Part shown: positions 8,392 through 18,300 of the stretch, in pieces | Numbering within the stretch: the stretch's first letter is position 1 | How the letters are laid out: every line of letters begins with the position of its first letter | Assembly (NCBI GenBank): GCA_016280445.1 | Contig: JAEEGS010000034.1 | Coordinates: 29,505-93,504, forward strand | Length of the DNA stretch: 64,000 bases | DNA from: Bacteroidaceae bacterium | GTDB taxonomy: Bacteria; Bacteroidota; Bacteroidia; Bacteroidales; Bacteroidaceae | Reading direction: 5' to 3' | Made by a program: the position numbers and the translations under genes | The notes under the pieces: generated by a model | What the model was told of the DNA's origin: nothing | What the model saw: only the letters and a program-made list of their open reading frames with translations | Database searches by the model: none

Positions 8392-10401
8392 CTACTTCTT
8401 GATTTTATAGATGTAGAATGTATGTGCAGGAATGATGACGTTTTGTGATGGAGCGGTTACCGAAAGAGAGGATGTCTTAGGCACAATCTTCTCTGGCTCG
8501 TCCAACGTGTTCTCAGCCGTGAGGTTGTCGCTGTGGAAGGTGATGAGTTGCGCCTCGTGGCTGCCTTTCATGCCTTTCAGATTGAGCGTTACATCCTGTG
8601 GCTTGTCACTCGTGTTGATTACCTTCACGATAACCTCGTTGGCATTCTTGTCGAGCACGGCCGATGCGAAGAGACCGTCCTGGTCAGGATTGCCGGCAAC
8701 GGGCTTACCGTTCATGGTGAGAGGAAGCACGTTCGTTCCCTTATTCACAGAGTAGAGTTGCTGTACGTAGTATGCGCAGGAATTGAACTTGCGGAGGTTG
8801 TCGTACCAGATGGCATCAGGACGCCATTGCCAGCCTTCCACATGGGCGAAGAGCGGTGCGTAGGTAGCCATCTCGACGATGTCTGCATTGCGCTCCAAGC
8901 CTGTCATGAAAGCAGCTTCCATGAGGGCAGCATTGAAGTGGTTCCACTTCTTGCCAGCACCGTGACATGCATATTCACCTGCAAAGACTTTGGGCTGTCC
9001 TTTGCCACGCTTGTAGGAGTCGTAGCGATTGGCACCGCAATTGCCCCAACGCTGCTTGGCATCTGGTGTGCCGAGGAACCATGCCTCGTTGCGGTAATAG
9101 TGCTCGTCCACCAAATCTGCACCAATCTTGCGCATTTCTGGCCACAGATATTCAAATTCCTTACCTTCAGAGTCGGGACCGCTGGTACCCACAATCTTGA
9201 TATTGGGGTACTTCTGGCGCACCTGCTCCACGAAAGGCTTGAGGTTTTCAGGATAAATGGCTCCCCACTGCTCGTTGCCGATACCCACATACTTGAGGTT
9301 GAAGGGGGCAGGGTGACCCATGTCGGCACGGAGTTTTGCCCATTGGTTCTTGGCAGGGTCGCCATTGGCAAACTCGATGAGGTCGAGCACATCGTCGATG
9401 TATGGCTGCAACTGGTCAACAGGCACGTGAGCGTCGCTGCGGTTGCTGCCGTTCTGGAACTCGCAGGAGAGACCTACGCTGACCACAGGAAGTGGTTCTG
9501 CACCAATTTCCTCGGAGAGCTGGAAATACTCGAAGAAACCGAGACCGTAACTCTGGAAGTAGTCGGGGAAGTAGCGATGTGTAAAGGTATAGTGCCAGCG
9601 GTTTTCGTTCAGTGGGCGGTTCTCCACCAGTCCCACAGAGTTCTTCCACTGATAGCGTGTGGCGAGGTCGGTGCCCTCCACGATGCAGCCGCCAGGGAAG
9701 CGGAACACACCTGGGTGCAACTGCTCAAGACTCTCTGCCAAGTCCTTGCGCATACCATTTTCATGTCCTTTGTAGGTGTTCACAGGGAAGAGGCTCACGT
9801 GCTCCACATCGGTGGTCACCTTGCTGTCGCCCCACACGCGGAGGTGCGCTTTGGCAAAAGTGCTCTTGGGCTTGATGATGGCAGTGTACTTCTTCCATTC
9901 CTTACCACTCACTTCCACACCCGCGTTGCCCAGTTTCTGGTCATCGCTCATCGTGGCGTTGTCAACAAGGTCAACCCACAACTTTGCCGTGCCACCATCG
10001 GGCACTCGTGCCCATACGGAGAAGCGGTATTCCTCACCACCTTTCACACCCATGCCGAAGAAGCCGTGGTTCTCAATCATGGTGTGCTTGTCGCGGTGGC
10101 CAGAGGGTTCCAGACGCACATAGTGAGGGTTCTTGTTGAAGGGGCCGTCGTCCTTCAGCGTCACCTTTCCTGAGATGTCCCATCCAGTAAAGTGGTTAGG
10201 GAACTCGAAGGAGCGGTTCTTCACGAGTTCAGCATACAGACCGCCATCGGCAGCGTAGTTGATGTCCTCGAAAAAGATGCCGTACATGGTTTTGGAGATG
10301 GGACTTCCCACCTTCGTGGTGTTCACGTCGAAGGTGTGTGTTTGAGCTGTCATGCCGCTTGCTATAGTCATAGCGGCCATCATTGTGATGATTTTCTTCA
10401 T
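8392..10401 (-). CDS. Secreted GH51 alpha-L-arabinofuranosidase
   Basis: The 669-residue protein has a signal peptide (1-20, ending MTAQ), a first beta-strand with a carbohydrate-binding insertion (about 65-205, CBM4/9-like), a TIM barrel (about 210-520) and a C-terminal beta domain. The acid/base is E377 in GIGNEQWG and the likely nucleophile is E476 in FAGEY. The family cleaves alpha-L-arabinofuranose side chains from arabinan, arabinoxylan or rhamnogalacturonan-I. It lies 25 bases after the 5'-nucleotidase gene on the same strand and may share its transcript. Its location beside the pectin genes suits a role in removing arabinose decorations; that link is inference. Confidence 0.92.
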   Translation of the reverse strand: MKKIITMMAAMTIASGMTAQTHTFDVNTTKVGSPISKTMYGIFFEDINYAADGGLYAELVKNRSFEFPNHFTGWDISGKVTLKDDGPFNKNPHYVRLEPSGHRDKHTMIENHGFFGMGVKGGEEYRFSVWARVPDGGTAKLWVDLVDNATMSDDQKLGNAGVEVSGKEWKKYTAIIKPKSTFAKAHLRVWGDSKVTTDVEHVSLFPVNTYKGHENGMRKDLAESLEQLHPGVFRFPGGCIVEGTDLATRYQWKNSVGLVENRPLNENRWHYTFTHRYFPDYFQSYGLGFFEYFQLSEEIGAEPLPVVSVGLSCEFQNGSNRSDAHVPVDQLQPYIDDVLDLIEFANGDPAKNQWAKLRADMGHPAPFNLKYVGIGNEQWGAIYPENLKPFVEQVRQKYPNIKIVGTSGPDSEGKEFEYLWPEMRKIGADLVDEHYYRNEAWFLGTPDAKQRWGNCGANRYDSYKRGKGQPKVFAGEYACHGAGKKWNHFNAALMEAAFMTGLERNADIVEMATYAPLFAHVEGWQWRPDAIWYDNLRKFNSCAYYVQQLYSVNKGTNVLPLTMNGKPVAGNPDQDGLFASAVLDKNANEVIVKVINTSDKPQDVTLNLKGMKGSHEAQLITFHSDNLTAENTLDEPEKIVPKTSSLSVTAPSQNVIIPAHTFYIYKIKK

Positions 10402-10426
10402 AAATCTGAAAAGTTAGTAAATGTAT

Positions 10427-11995
10427 TTAGTTAATTACCGTAATGCGTCCCTGTGGCTGAGCATATTCCTGCCCGATGTGCCCTTTCAGCCTGTCCACCA
10501 CGTATTCGATGAAGATTTCGTTGTAGGTCTTCTTCGTCTCGAGCACAATGGGGCATCCCTGCAAGGTGTTGTGCAGTCCACCGTCCGTCACACAATACTT
10601 CGTCGTGGCGATGGTGTAGATACGGTCGGGGTTGATGGGTTCGTATAGCTGTGTGGCACCATTCAGCACCTGCACATCGCTCACGCTGTGGTCGGCCACA
10701 CGGGTGGTGAACTTCAAGCCCGACACCTGCGGGAACTGTCCGTCAGGCTTTGGCAGGAAACTCACCAGTTTCTCCAGCATCTTCACGATGGTGCTTCCTT
10801 TCACTTCTGTCACCACGATGTAGTTGTCGTAGGGCAGCAAGGTGAGCATATCACCATACGTCAGGTCGCCCGTCTTTTTCAGTTCGTTGCGGATGCTGCC
10901 GCTGTTGAGCACACCGATGTCGGCCCCCGTCATGATGCGGTAGGCATCCGTCACGATGTCGCCAGCATTCATCTCGCCCATGCGTGCCGCCTCATTGCCC
11001 TCATCGTCCAGTATGCGCAGCGGCACTTCGCTCTTGCAAATCACGCGGCTTGTCTGTGCCTCCAGCATCGCGTGGATGCTGTCCGTCACATGCGCCACCC
11101 AGGCATCCTTCGCCGTCACGCTCTCCAGGGGAATCAGTTCCGTGGTCATCTTGCCATCAGGTGCGATGACCAACTTGCCGATGTTCTGGAATTTGGTGCC
11201 CGTCTGGGAGATAATCACAGGCTTCCCAGCCTTGTTCATCACCGTGTCGGCTACAATCACGGCGTGGCTGTGACCGTCCAGCACGATGTCGATGCCCGTT
11301 GTGTTCGCCACCACCAGATGAGAGTCGGAGTTGCGGTTGGTCACCTCCTCGCCCAAGTGGGAGTCGAGAATCACATAGTCGGCACCAGCCCTGCGCGCCT
11401 CGTCCACTGCCTGCTGCACCAGCGTGGGGATGTCCTTCACCTGCAAGTCGTAGATGATGTTGCCTTCATCGTCGCGGAAGGCGTATGCCTCCGTCTCCAT
11501 CGAGGTGGGTGTGGAAGCCCCGACAAAGGCAATCCTCTTGTTGCCAAAACGCTTCATCACGTAGGGGGCAAAGACTGTCCTGCCTGTCTTCACATCATAG
11601 AGATTCGCGCACACGATAGGAGCAGGCACCTGACGCAGCAGTTGGAACATCCGTTCCATGCCGTAGTCATACTCATGGTTGCCCAGCGTGATGGCATCGT
11701 AAGGCAATGCCCTCATGATGTCCACCACATACTGCCCCTTCGAGATGGCACCCACCGTCATGCCCTGCACATAGTCGCCATTCGACACCAATGCCACGTA
11801 GGCGGTGTCGGCAATTGCCTCGCGCAGTCCTGCCAACTTCGCATAGCCATCCACGGCACAATGCACATCGTTCTCATAGAGCACCACAATGCTCTTCTGA
11901 GGCTGGAAAGCCGCTTTGCCGCCCTTCTTCTTCTGGCCGTTGGCTGGTGTTATCAAACTGAAAATCAGTATGGTTATCCAAATAATCCTTTTCAT
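10427..11995 (-). CDS. Secreted 5'-nucleotidase / metallophosphatase
   Basis: The 522-residue product carries a signal peptide (1-20) and a calcineurin-like phosphoesterase domain with the metal-binding blocks ENDVHC (usual DXH position occupied by DVH), SNGDYVQG, GNHEYD and DGHSH. The C-terminal half (from about 300) resembles the 5_nucleotid_C substrate-binding domain, including LNSGSIRNELKKTGDLTYGD. Such enzymes dephosphorylate nucleotides or UDP-sugars in the periplasm. A TATCTTTG box on the minus strand at 12022-12029 fits as the promoter. Close pairing with GH51 is unusual and may only reflect position. Confidence 0.9.
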   Translation of the reverse strand: MKRIIWITILIFSLITPANGQKKKGGKAAFQPQKSIVVLYENDVHCAVDGYAKLAGLREAIADTAYVALVSNGDYVQGMTVGAISKGQYVVDIMRALPYDAITLGNHEYDYGMERMFQLLRQVPAPIVCANLYDVKTGRTVFAPYVMKRFGNKRIAFVGASTPTSMETEAYAFRDDEGNIIYDLQVKDIPTLVQQAVDEARRAGADYVILDSHLGEEVTNRNSDSHLVVANTTGIDIVLDGHSHAVIVADTVMNKAGKPVIISQTGTKFQNIGKLVIAPDGKMTTELIPLESVTAKDAWVAHVTDSIHAMLEAQTSRVICKSEVPLRILDDEGNEAARMGEMNAGDIVTDAYRIMTGADIGVLNSGSIRNELKKTGDLTYGDMLTLLPYDNYIVVTEVKGSTIVKMLEKLVSFLPKPDGQFPQVSGLKFTTRVADHSVSDVQVLNGATQLYEPINPDRIYTIATTKYCVTDGGLHNTLQGCPIVLETKKTYNEIFIEYVVDRLKGHIGQEYAQPQGRITVIN

Positions 11996-12021
11996 AATCG
12001 TTGTTTTGTGTGATTCTTTTG

Positions 12022-12053
12022 CAAAGATACGATGTTTTCCCTGCCTTTACAAG
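12022..12053 (-). promoter_or_regulatory. Promoter of the 5'-nucleotidase gene
   Basis: On the minus strand TATCTTTG lies at 12022-12029 and a CTTG at 12050-12053 sits 20 bases upstream, close to the Bacteroidetes -33/-7 pattern. Confidence 0.6.
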
Positions 12054-12129
12054 TGTTTTGGTCAAAAAAAGGATTCTAAAGTGGTTTTTTCACGACAATG
12101 TGGATTTTTTGACATGCATAACCTCACCA

Positions 12130-12265
12130 CCTCCATTGTCTCCACGCCGTAACCTCTCATGACTTCCTTCCACAGCCTCTAAACCGATGTCGTCGACATC
12201 GGTTGACCGACATCGACGACATCGACTTGCCGACATCGACGACGTCGGTTCGGAGGCTGTGGAAG
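12130..12265. repeat. Core-variable inverted-arm element, copy 1
   Basis: Arms CTTCCACAGCCTC (12167-12179) and GAGGCTGTGGAAG (12253-12265) are perfect inverted repeats. Between them are three 17-bp units starting at 12185, 12208 and 12231 (exact 23-bp period). Unit 1 is a palindrome of CGATGTCG and CGACATCG around a T; units 2 and 3 are near-direct repeats of CGACATCG. The 37 bases left of the arm (12130-12166) are almost identical to those left of the copy at 63168. The element lies 3' of the GH2 gene and fills most of the 345-base gap before the nucleotidase; nothing coding is supported here. Confidence 0.9.
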
Positions 12266-12340
12266 AGGGTGTGACGAGGCATAAGACTCTCCTCAAAGCT
12301 CCTTCATCAGTCCAATATGCTCAAGTCCTTCTTATTATCG

Positions 12341-15300
12341 TTATTGCTTGGTGTCGCGAATCTGCTGCAAGAAGTCCACCTCGACAATGCGGAGTTCGCC
12401 TTTGACCTTCTCGCTCCCAGGGGTCTTGTAGAGGTCGAGTTCCGTGGCGGCTCCTCCAGCGAGTTCGGTCACTTGGCCAAAAGCGTCCTTGTCGTTGGCG
12501 GTGCCTGTCTGTCGGATGGTGTATCGCTTAGCGCGCACAGGTTTCTCGATGAAGAGGGAGATGTAGCCCAGAGATTTGTCAGTGTTGCCCTTCCAGACGA
12601 GTTGGTCGTCGGCCAGCACTTCGATGGGGTAGGAGCGTTGACGCCAGCCCGTGAGTTTGAGGCTGATTTCGTCGATGGCGGCTGGTTCGCTGAGTTCGTA
12701 GGTGATCCAAGCGGTGGAGAGCCTGCCGTCGTTGCGCCATTCGGAGAGTTCGTTATCGTCCCAACTGCGCTGCGCTTTGTCCGCATTGGCTCCAGCGTTG
12801 GCAGCAGCGATGCTGATGGTGCGCTTCTTGTCCGTATAAGAGGGAGTGATGGGTGTTTCTCCACGGTCGAGCACACTGCGGAGATGGTCGGAGGCGATGT
12901 AGCGCGAGAGGCCAGCATCCACTTGCTGAGCGTCAGCCACCGAGTTCCATTCGAGCACGGCTTCCTCCATATCTTTGGCATGTGCCGTGAGCCGTATCTT
13001 GCCAGGAGTGGTGGTGGAACGCACGAGCACACGGTTCACACCAGCCTCCACGGGCAGGACTTTGGAGAGGATGTAGTTGTCACCATCGGGACTTTTGGCA
13101 ATGCCTCCACGCCATTCGCCCTCACCCTCCAAGGTCCAGTGGATGAAGCGGTTGTCGAGCGGACAGCGCAGGCCGTTCTTGTCTACAATCTCCACCTGAA
13201 TGAGGGCAAGGTCACTCCCGTCAGCCTTCATGCCACCGTCGGGGTTCTGCATGAGCGTCAGTTGGATGTGGTCGGCTTTCCCTGCCGTCTTGTGAGAAGC
13301 TTCCGACTCCACGGTGGTGCCATCGGCAGCATAACTGATGGCCTTCACCTCGCCTGACTGATAAGGCACATCCTTGAACGTATGCAGGAAGGTGTATTCA
13401 GGCTTGTCCGACTTGCCCACCGATTTGCCGTTCACGAAAAGTTCCACCACAGGCGAGGTGGACACCACATACACATCCTTCACCACACCGTCAGGGTAGT
13501 TCCAATGGCCGATGATGTGGCAGGCCTTGTGTTCCACATCCACCCAAGAGTTCCACATCACTTGATGCGCAAAGAAGGCATCTTTCTCTATACGCATAGC
13601 ATCCACCACACCGCTGGTGCGGTAGTTCATCTCTGAGCGGCCATGCGTGTTGGTGTCGGAGAAGACAATCTTCACACCTCCGCTGCTCACCCTTTTGCCC
13701 ATGCCAGGACGCACCACATAGTAGTCATGCCAGCGACGAATCATCTCGATGGTCAATTGGTCTTGGTTCTGATTGTAGATGTCGGCAGGCGCTTTGCGAT
13801 AATAGGGCCCTGCGCCCTGTTTGTGGTAGGGATAGGAATAGTCGTCCCAGTACATGCGGTAGCCCTCGTCACGACAATACTCCATCGCCCACATCGGTTG
13901 CTTGCCCGATTTGTTGATGTAGAGCATCTCGCCGCCATACTCGGCTTCATCGATGTCGAGCATCTCACGTGAACCGATGGCGCGTCCGCCATGAGGGTCA
14001 TATTGGTTGCGGATGGCAAGGAGCTCCTTCATATGCTCACGGCTAATGCTTTCGTTGCCGCCTTCGTAGAAAAGGATGCTGGGGTTGTTGCGGTTGTAAA
14101 TGATGGCATCGCGCATCAGTTCTGTGCGTTGTGTCCAATGCCGCCCTGCCACATCCTTCTCCGCATCGCCAGCAGGCATGGCCTGTATGAGTCCCACACG
14201 GTCGCACGATTCCACATCCTGTTTGGAGGGTGTGACGTGCATCCAGCGCACGAGGTTGCCGCCCGACTTCACGATGAGGTTGTTCGAGTAGTCGCTCATC
14301 CATGCAGGCACGTCGATGCCGACGGATGGCCACTCGTTGCTGGTGCGCTGCGCATAGCCGTGCATCATGATGCTGCGGCCGTTGAGCCAGATTTTGCCTT
14401 CGCTGAAACGGGTCTTGCGGAAGCCTGTGCGGAGGGAACATTCATCAATGGGAGCACCATTGACCACGAGACGGCTCTTCACCGTGTAGAGATAGCCATA
14501 ACCCCACGACCAGAAATGTATGTTCGACAGCCGTTTGCTGGCAGTAAGGGTGACCGTATCGCCTGCTGCTATCAGCACTGGCTTGCCGGTGAACTTCGCC
14601 ACCTGCTTGCCGTCGATGTCAAGCACCTCCACTTGCAAGGTGACCATTTGTGACTGGGTGGATGCGTTGACCACTTGCGACTCCACATGGGCCGTCACCT
14701 TCTTCCCCTTGATGTCGTAATCGGTGCCATAGACATAAGTACCTGTAGTGCAGAGGTTGGAGTAGAGGGGAAGGGTCTGATAGATGTCACCTGTGACGTG
14801 CAGGTAGACATTCTTCGGCAGGCCGCCCATGTTCATGTTGAAATTCTTGTTGTTCCACTGGAACGAGGTGGACTGGAGCATATTGCCTGGCAAATCATTC
14901 CCGTCCTTGGTGGTTGTAGCGTTTGGGGGTGCCTGTCGTTCTGTTCCGTCGGGGTTCTTCTCTTTGTATGCCCAGTCGTTGTCGGTGAGTACCTCCAGAC
15001 GGTTCTCTTTCCCTATCAGGAGATGGGGCGTCAATTCGAACCCGAATGCCATCACACCATTCTGATGAAGACCGAGACGATGCCCGTTGAGCCACACTTC
15101 AGCACTCTGACGTGCCCCTTCGAACTCGATGAACACGTGCTTGTCAGCCCATTCGTTGGGTGCCATGAACACCTTTGTGTATCGGCACGTGTCGTCGGGC
15201 AGTTCGTGTATGTCCACACGATATGCCCAATCCTCGTTCCATGCATGGGGCAGGGTGACTGTTTGGGTCTCGTCAGGATGGAGAATTGCCTCCTTGGGAT

Positions 15301-15397
15301 AGTGAATCTGCCAGTTTCCGTTGAAGTTGAGCCTTTGGCGTTGTGCTGCCATCGTGACAGCACAAGCCAGCAAGAGCATTGTCAGCGTCTTTCTCAT
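12341..15397 (-). CDS. Secreted GH2 family hydrolase with discoidin-like C-terminus
   Basis: The 1018-residue protein has a signal peptide (1-18) and GH2 sugar-binding, Ig-like and TIM-barrel domains in order. The likely acid/base is E449 in GGNES and the likely nucleophile is E506 in WAMEY. After the barrel come an Ig-like segment near 640-720, another beta region, and near 870-985 a region with a discoidin (F5/8 C) feel (SEWRNDGRLSTAWITYEL). Its start overlaps the PL11 stop by four bases (ATGA), so translation is probably coupled. That pairing suggests it trims beta-galactose or a related sugar from rhamnogalacturonan fragments. Barrel motifs diverge from LacZ, so specificity is uncertain. 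Confidence 0.85.
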   Translation of the reverse strand: MRKTLTMLLLACAVTMAAQRQRLNFNGNWQIHYPKEAILHPDETQTVTLPHAWNEDWAYRVDIHELPDDTCRYTKVFMAPNEWADKHVFIEFEGARQSAEVWLNGHRLGLHQNGVMAFGFELTPHLLIGKENRLEVLTDNDWAYKEKNPDGTERQAPPNATTTKDGNDLPGNMLQSTSFQWNNKNFNMNMGGLPKNVYLHVTGDIYQTLPLYSNLCTTGTYVYGTDYDIKGKKVTAHVESQVVNASTQSQMVTLQVEVLDIDGKQVAKFTGKPVLIAAGDTVTLTASKRLSNIHFWSWGYGYLYTVKSRLVVNGAPIDECSLRTGFRKTRFSEGKIWLNGRSIMMHGYAQRTSNEWPSVGIDVPAWMSDYSNNLIVKSGGNLVRWMHVTPSKQDVESCDRVGLIQAMPAGDAEKDVAGRHWTQRTELMRDAIIYNRNNPSILFYEGGNESISREHMKELLAIRNQYDPHGGRAIGSREMLDIDEAEYGGEMLYINKSGKQPMWAMEYCRDEGYRMYWDDYSYPYHKQGAGPYYRKAPADIYNQNQDQLTIEMIRRWHDYYVVRPGMGKRVSSGGVKIVFSDTNTHGRSEMNYRTSGVVDAMRIEKDAFFAHQVMWNSWVDVEHKACHIIGHWNYPDGVVKDVYVVSTSPVVELFVNGKSVGKSDKPEYTFLHTFKDVPYQSGEVKAISYAADGTTVESEASHKTAGKADHIQLTLMQNPDGGMKADGSDLALIQVEIVDKNGLRCPLDNRFIHWTLEGEGEWRGGIAKSPDGDNYILSKVLPVEAGVNRVLVRSTTTPGKIRLTAHAKDMEEAVLEWNSVADAQQVDAGLSRYIASDHLRSVLDRGETPITPSYTDKKRTISIAAANAGANADKAQRSWDDNELSEWRNDGRLSTAWITYELSEPAAIDEISLKLTGWRQRSYPIEVLADDQLVWKGNTDKSLGYISLFIEKPVRAKRYTIRQTGTANDKDAFGQVTELAGGAATELDLYKTPGSEKVKGELRIVEVDFLQQIRDTKQ

Positions 15398-18300
15398 TTT
15401 CGGATGTAGACTTTGATGCCGTTAATAATGTATGAACCTGAATGTGTGATGGTCTTGATGCGACGACCCGCCATATCGCAGATGATGTCATGCTCTGTGA
15501 GTTGGTCGGCTGAGAGTTCACGAATGCCTACTGGGTCGGCAATGATGCGGATGATGCCATCGCTGGCCAATGCGGAGGTGTCCCACAAATAACCAGGTCT
15601 TGGGGTTTCAGGCAACAGCGTCACATCGCCATTGAGCGTGATGGCACCCGTACCTGTGAAGATTCGGAGTTCTGTTCCATCTTCATAGGTATAGTTGCTG
15701 TTGAGTTGCTCGGTCAGGTCTATTGTTGGCGAAGTCAGTTTCACATTTCCTGTCACTTTAAATGCGTCGCAGTTGGTGCTTGTTGCTGTCGAACGAGTGC
15801 GAACACGCAAGGTGGAACCTGCTGCCATGGTGAGTGTGCCATTGACGGTCAGTGTACCCACCGCTGTGGCTGATTTGCCAGCACCTAATGTGCCACCATT
15901 CTGTACGCTCACATTCTTTACTTGTCCTGTTCCTGCCAATTGGCCACCATTGCGAACGGTGATGGTGCCTGTGGTGATGGAAGCGGAAGTGTTTTGTGCC
16001 AAAATTTCACCTCCATAGATGTTGATGGCTGCCTCGGATGCACCTGTCAGCGTCAGCACACCCTCACCATACTTGTTGAGTGTGGCTGATGCATTGAACT
16101 TGCCTGCAAACGTGGTACTTGTGCCAAGATAACCAACATTCCAAACACCTGTTCCAAATGAGGCATCTGCGGTCGTTCCTTTTAGGGCACCAATTTTGTT
16201 CGTGCGGCTTTCCTCGGTGCCGCTTTGACTCTTCACGTTCGCCACATACACGCCTGCTCCAGGCTCGAATGTGCCTTTCGATAGGTCGAGTGTGTTGGAG
16301 ATGCGGAACTGACCGCTGGTGGGATTCAGCGTACCCTCAAACGCGGAGCAGTTGGTCTCGAAGTCACCCCGCACGTAGGGGAAACTGATTTTCATGGTGC
16401 CTTCACCCGTCAGTTTTCCTTGCATCTTGCAGCGTTGCCCACCATCGATGGTCAGTGTCTTGCCCTTCTGAATGTTGATGGTGTTAGTGATGGCTGGCAC
16501 AGCAGAAGTTGAGTTGTTGTTGAATATGCGGAAAGACGCATTGCCTTTCACGTCGATGGTGGAGCCAGCCTTTCCAATACTGGCATTCCATGCACCTTGC
16601 GACAGGGTTCCTGCTACCAGAACGGTTCCAGCATATCCGTTGGTGCCACCATAATTGAGGTTCAGTTGTCCTGCCCCTTTCTTCACCAACACACCCTTAC
16701 CTGTCAAGGCTGATTGCAAGGTGGTGGTGCTATTGGTGGGCACACTAATGCTGGCAGAGTCGGTCAGCACTACGTTTCGATTGGTGGCCGCATTGGTGTG
16801 GTTGACGGTCAGGGTGGCTTTGCCTATTTCTATGGTGGAGCCTGCACCAAAGCAACTTTCCGTGTCCTTATTTTCCAAATTCTTCACGGTCACGCTGCCG
16901 CTGTTCAGGATGGTCTTGCCTGTATAGTCGCTCTTGGTGGCATTGAGCACCACGTTGCCTGTTCCGTCCATCACAAAGTTACCTTCGCCGCTGAATCCAC
17001 CTTCGCCATTGAAGGTGTAAGTGCCGCTATTGTGGGTGAGACGCACTCCCTTGGTCACCATCTTGTCGGTGAGGGTGACAGTGCGTCGTGTGGCTTCTTC
17101 TGGGAAGATGACCTCATCGTTGGTCACGAAGGAAGTGGCTTCGTCGTTGAGTGAGAAGTTGGCGGTTTGATAGTCCCAATTGTTGTCTTCTACGCCTGTC
17201 CAACGTACGTTGGTGGCAGGGTCACGCATGCCGCGAATGACCAACACAATTTGTTTCTCACGTGCCTCAATCGCATAGTTTAATCCCACCAAACCGCGTA
17301 CCTTGATGTTCTTGACATTGGCGGTCAGTGTGCCTGTACATTCCATCAGGACATATTCTCCCTCTGCGGGTACGTTTTCTGATGGTACAATCGTGAAGGT
17401 GTTGGTATTCTTGAAGGTTAAATCCCCGTTTACTTTCACAAGGTCGCATTTCACTTCATCTTGAGTCTGAAGATTCATCTCAACAAACACATCGCCCGAC
17501 AAAGTCATGCTGGTGTTGGAGGTGATGATGCCAAAGGGAGCCTCTTTCGTGCCTGGAGAGAGACGGCATCCTTCGTAATTCAGGCCTCCTTCGAAGACAG
17601 TTCCACCTGCTAAAGTGGCGTTTCCTCCCAGTGTGCCTTTGGCTCTGAGTGCCAATGGGGCAGCAATCGTTCCATTCACCACCAGCGTTCCTTCGCTGAT
17701 GATGAGTGAGTCCGTTGAGGTGATGTCACCATTCAGCGTGGTCGTGCCTAACTGCGATTTATAGATGCTGCCGCCAGAGATGTTCCCTTCCAGCACATAA
17801 TCGTGCTTCAGTGGATTCATGAAATAGAGGGCAGAAGGTTTGATGTCACCTGTAATCTTAATCTCGTTGCTGTTGTCGCCACTGACATCAAACACCACGC
17901 TCTTGCCGTCTGCATATGCTTGTGCTTGTTTCTGGTCGAAAGAGGTGAAGCAGGTTGCTCCCATGCTCCAATTCCCTGACTTGTAACGGAGGTCTGTCTC
18001 CATCACAGGAGGAAGTGGGGGAGTAGGCATGCCGACACCCAAATAGAAACTGGTGTTGGGATGTTGATAGTAGCCGCGTGTGGTGCAGTCGCCACGATAG
18101 TGTGGGTCTTGCTGGAGGCAGTAGATACTATAGTTGGTGGAAAGGTTGGTCGTGTATCCCGTGAGACCCGTGCTTGATTCCGCATCTTGTTTGGCCAAAA
18201 TCACTTCCTCGCGCCAGTCGCCAATGATGTCGCCCATGAAGGCAGGACGTGTGCCAGTACCACCATGTGTCGCCCAACTGGATTCTTGTGAGAATTCCAC

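Noticed and set aside
8533..10173. Long plus-strand frame opposite the GH51 gene
   Set aside because: Its 546 residues show no family resemblance, and it lies fully antisense to a clear enzyme gene.
10688..12013. Long plus-strand frame opposite the 5'-nucleotidase gene
   Set aside because: Histidine- and valine-rich translation typical of an antisense shadow; the opposite strand encodes a recognised enzyme.
12185..12247. CRISPR array
   Set aside because: Units are 17 bp with 6-base spacers and only three copies; CRISPR spacers are near 30 bases, and no cas genes are present.
12090..12296. Small protein on the minus strand similar to a frame at 63061-63354
   Set aside because: The two frames share a peptide of the form CRSTDVxDxGxEAVEGSHERL, but the similarity follows exactly the DNA repeat and the rest does not match. 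It is better explained as non-coding repeat DNA.
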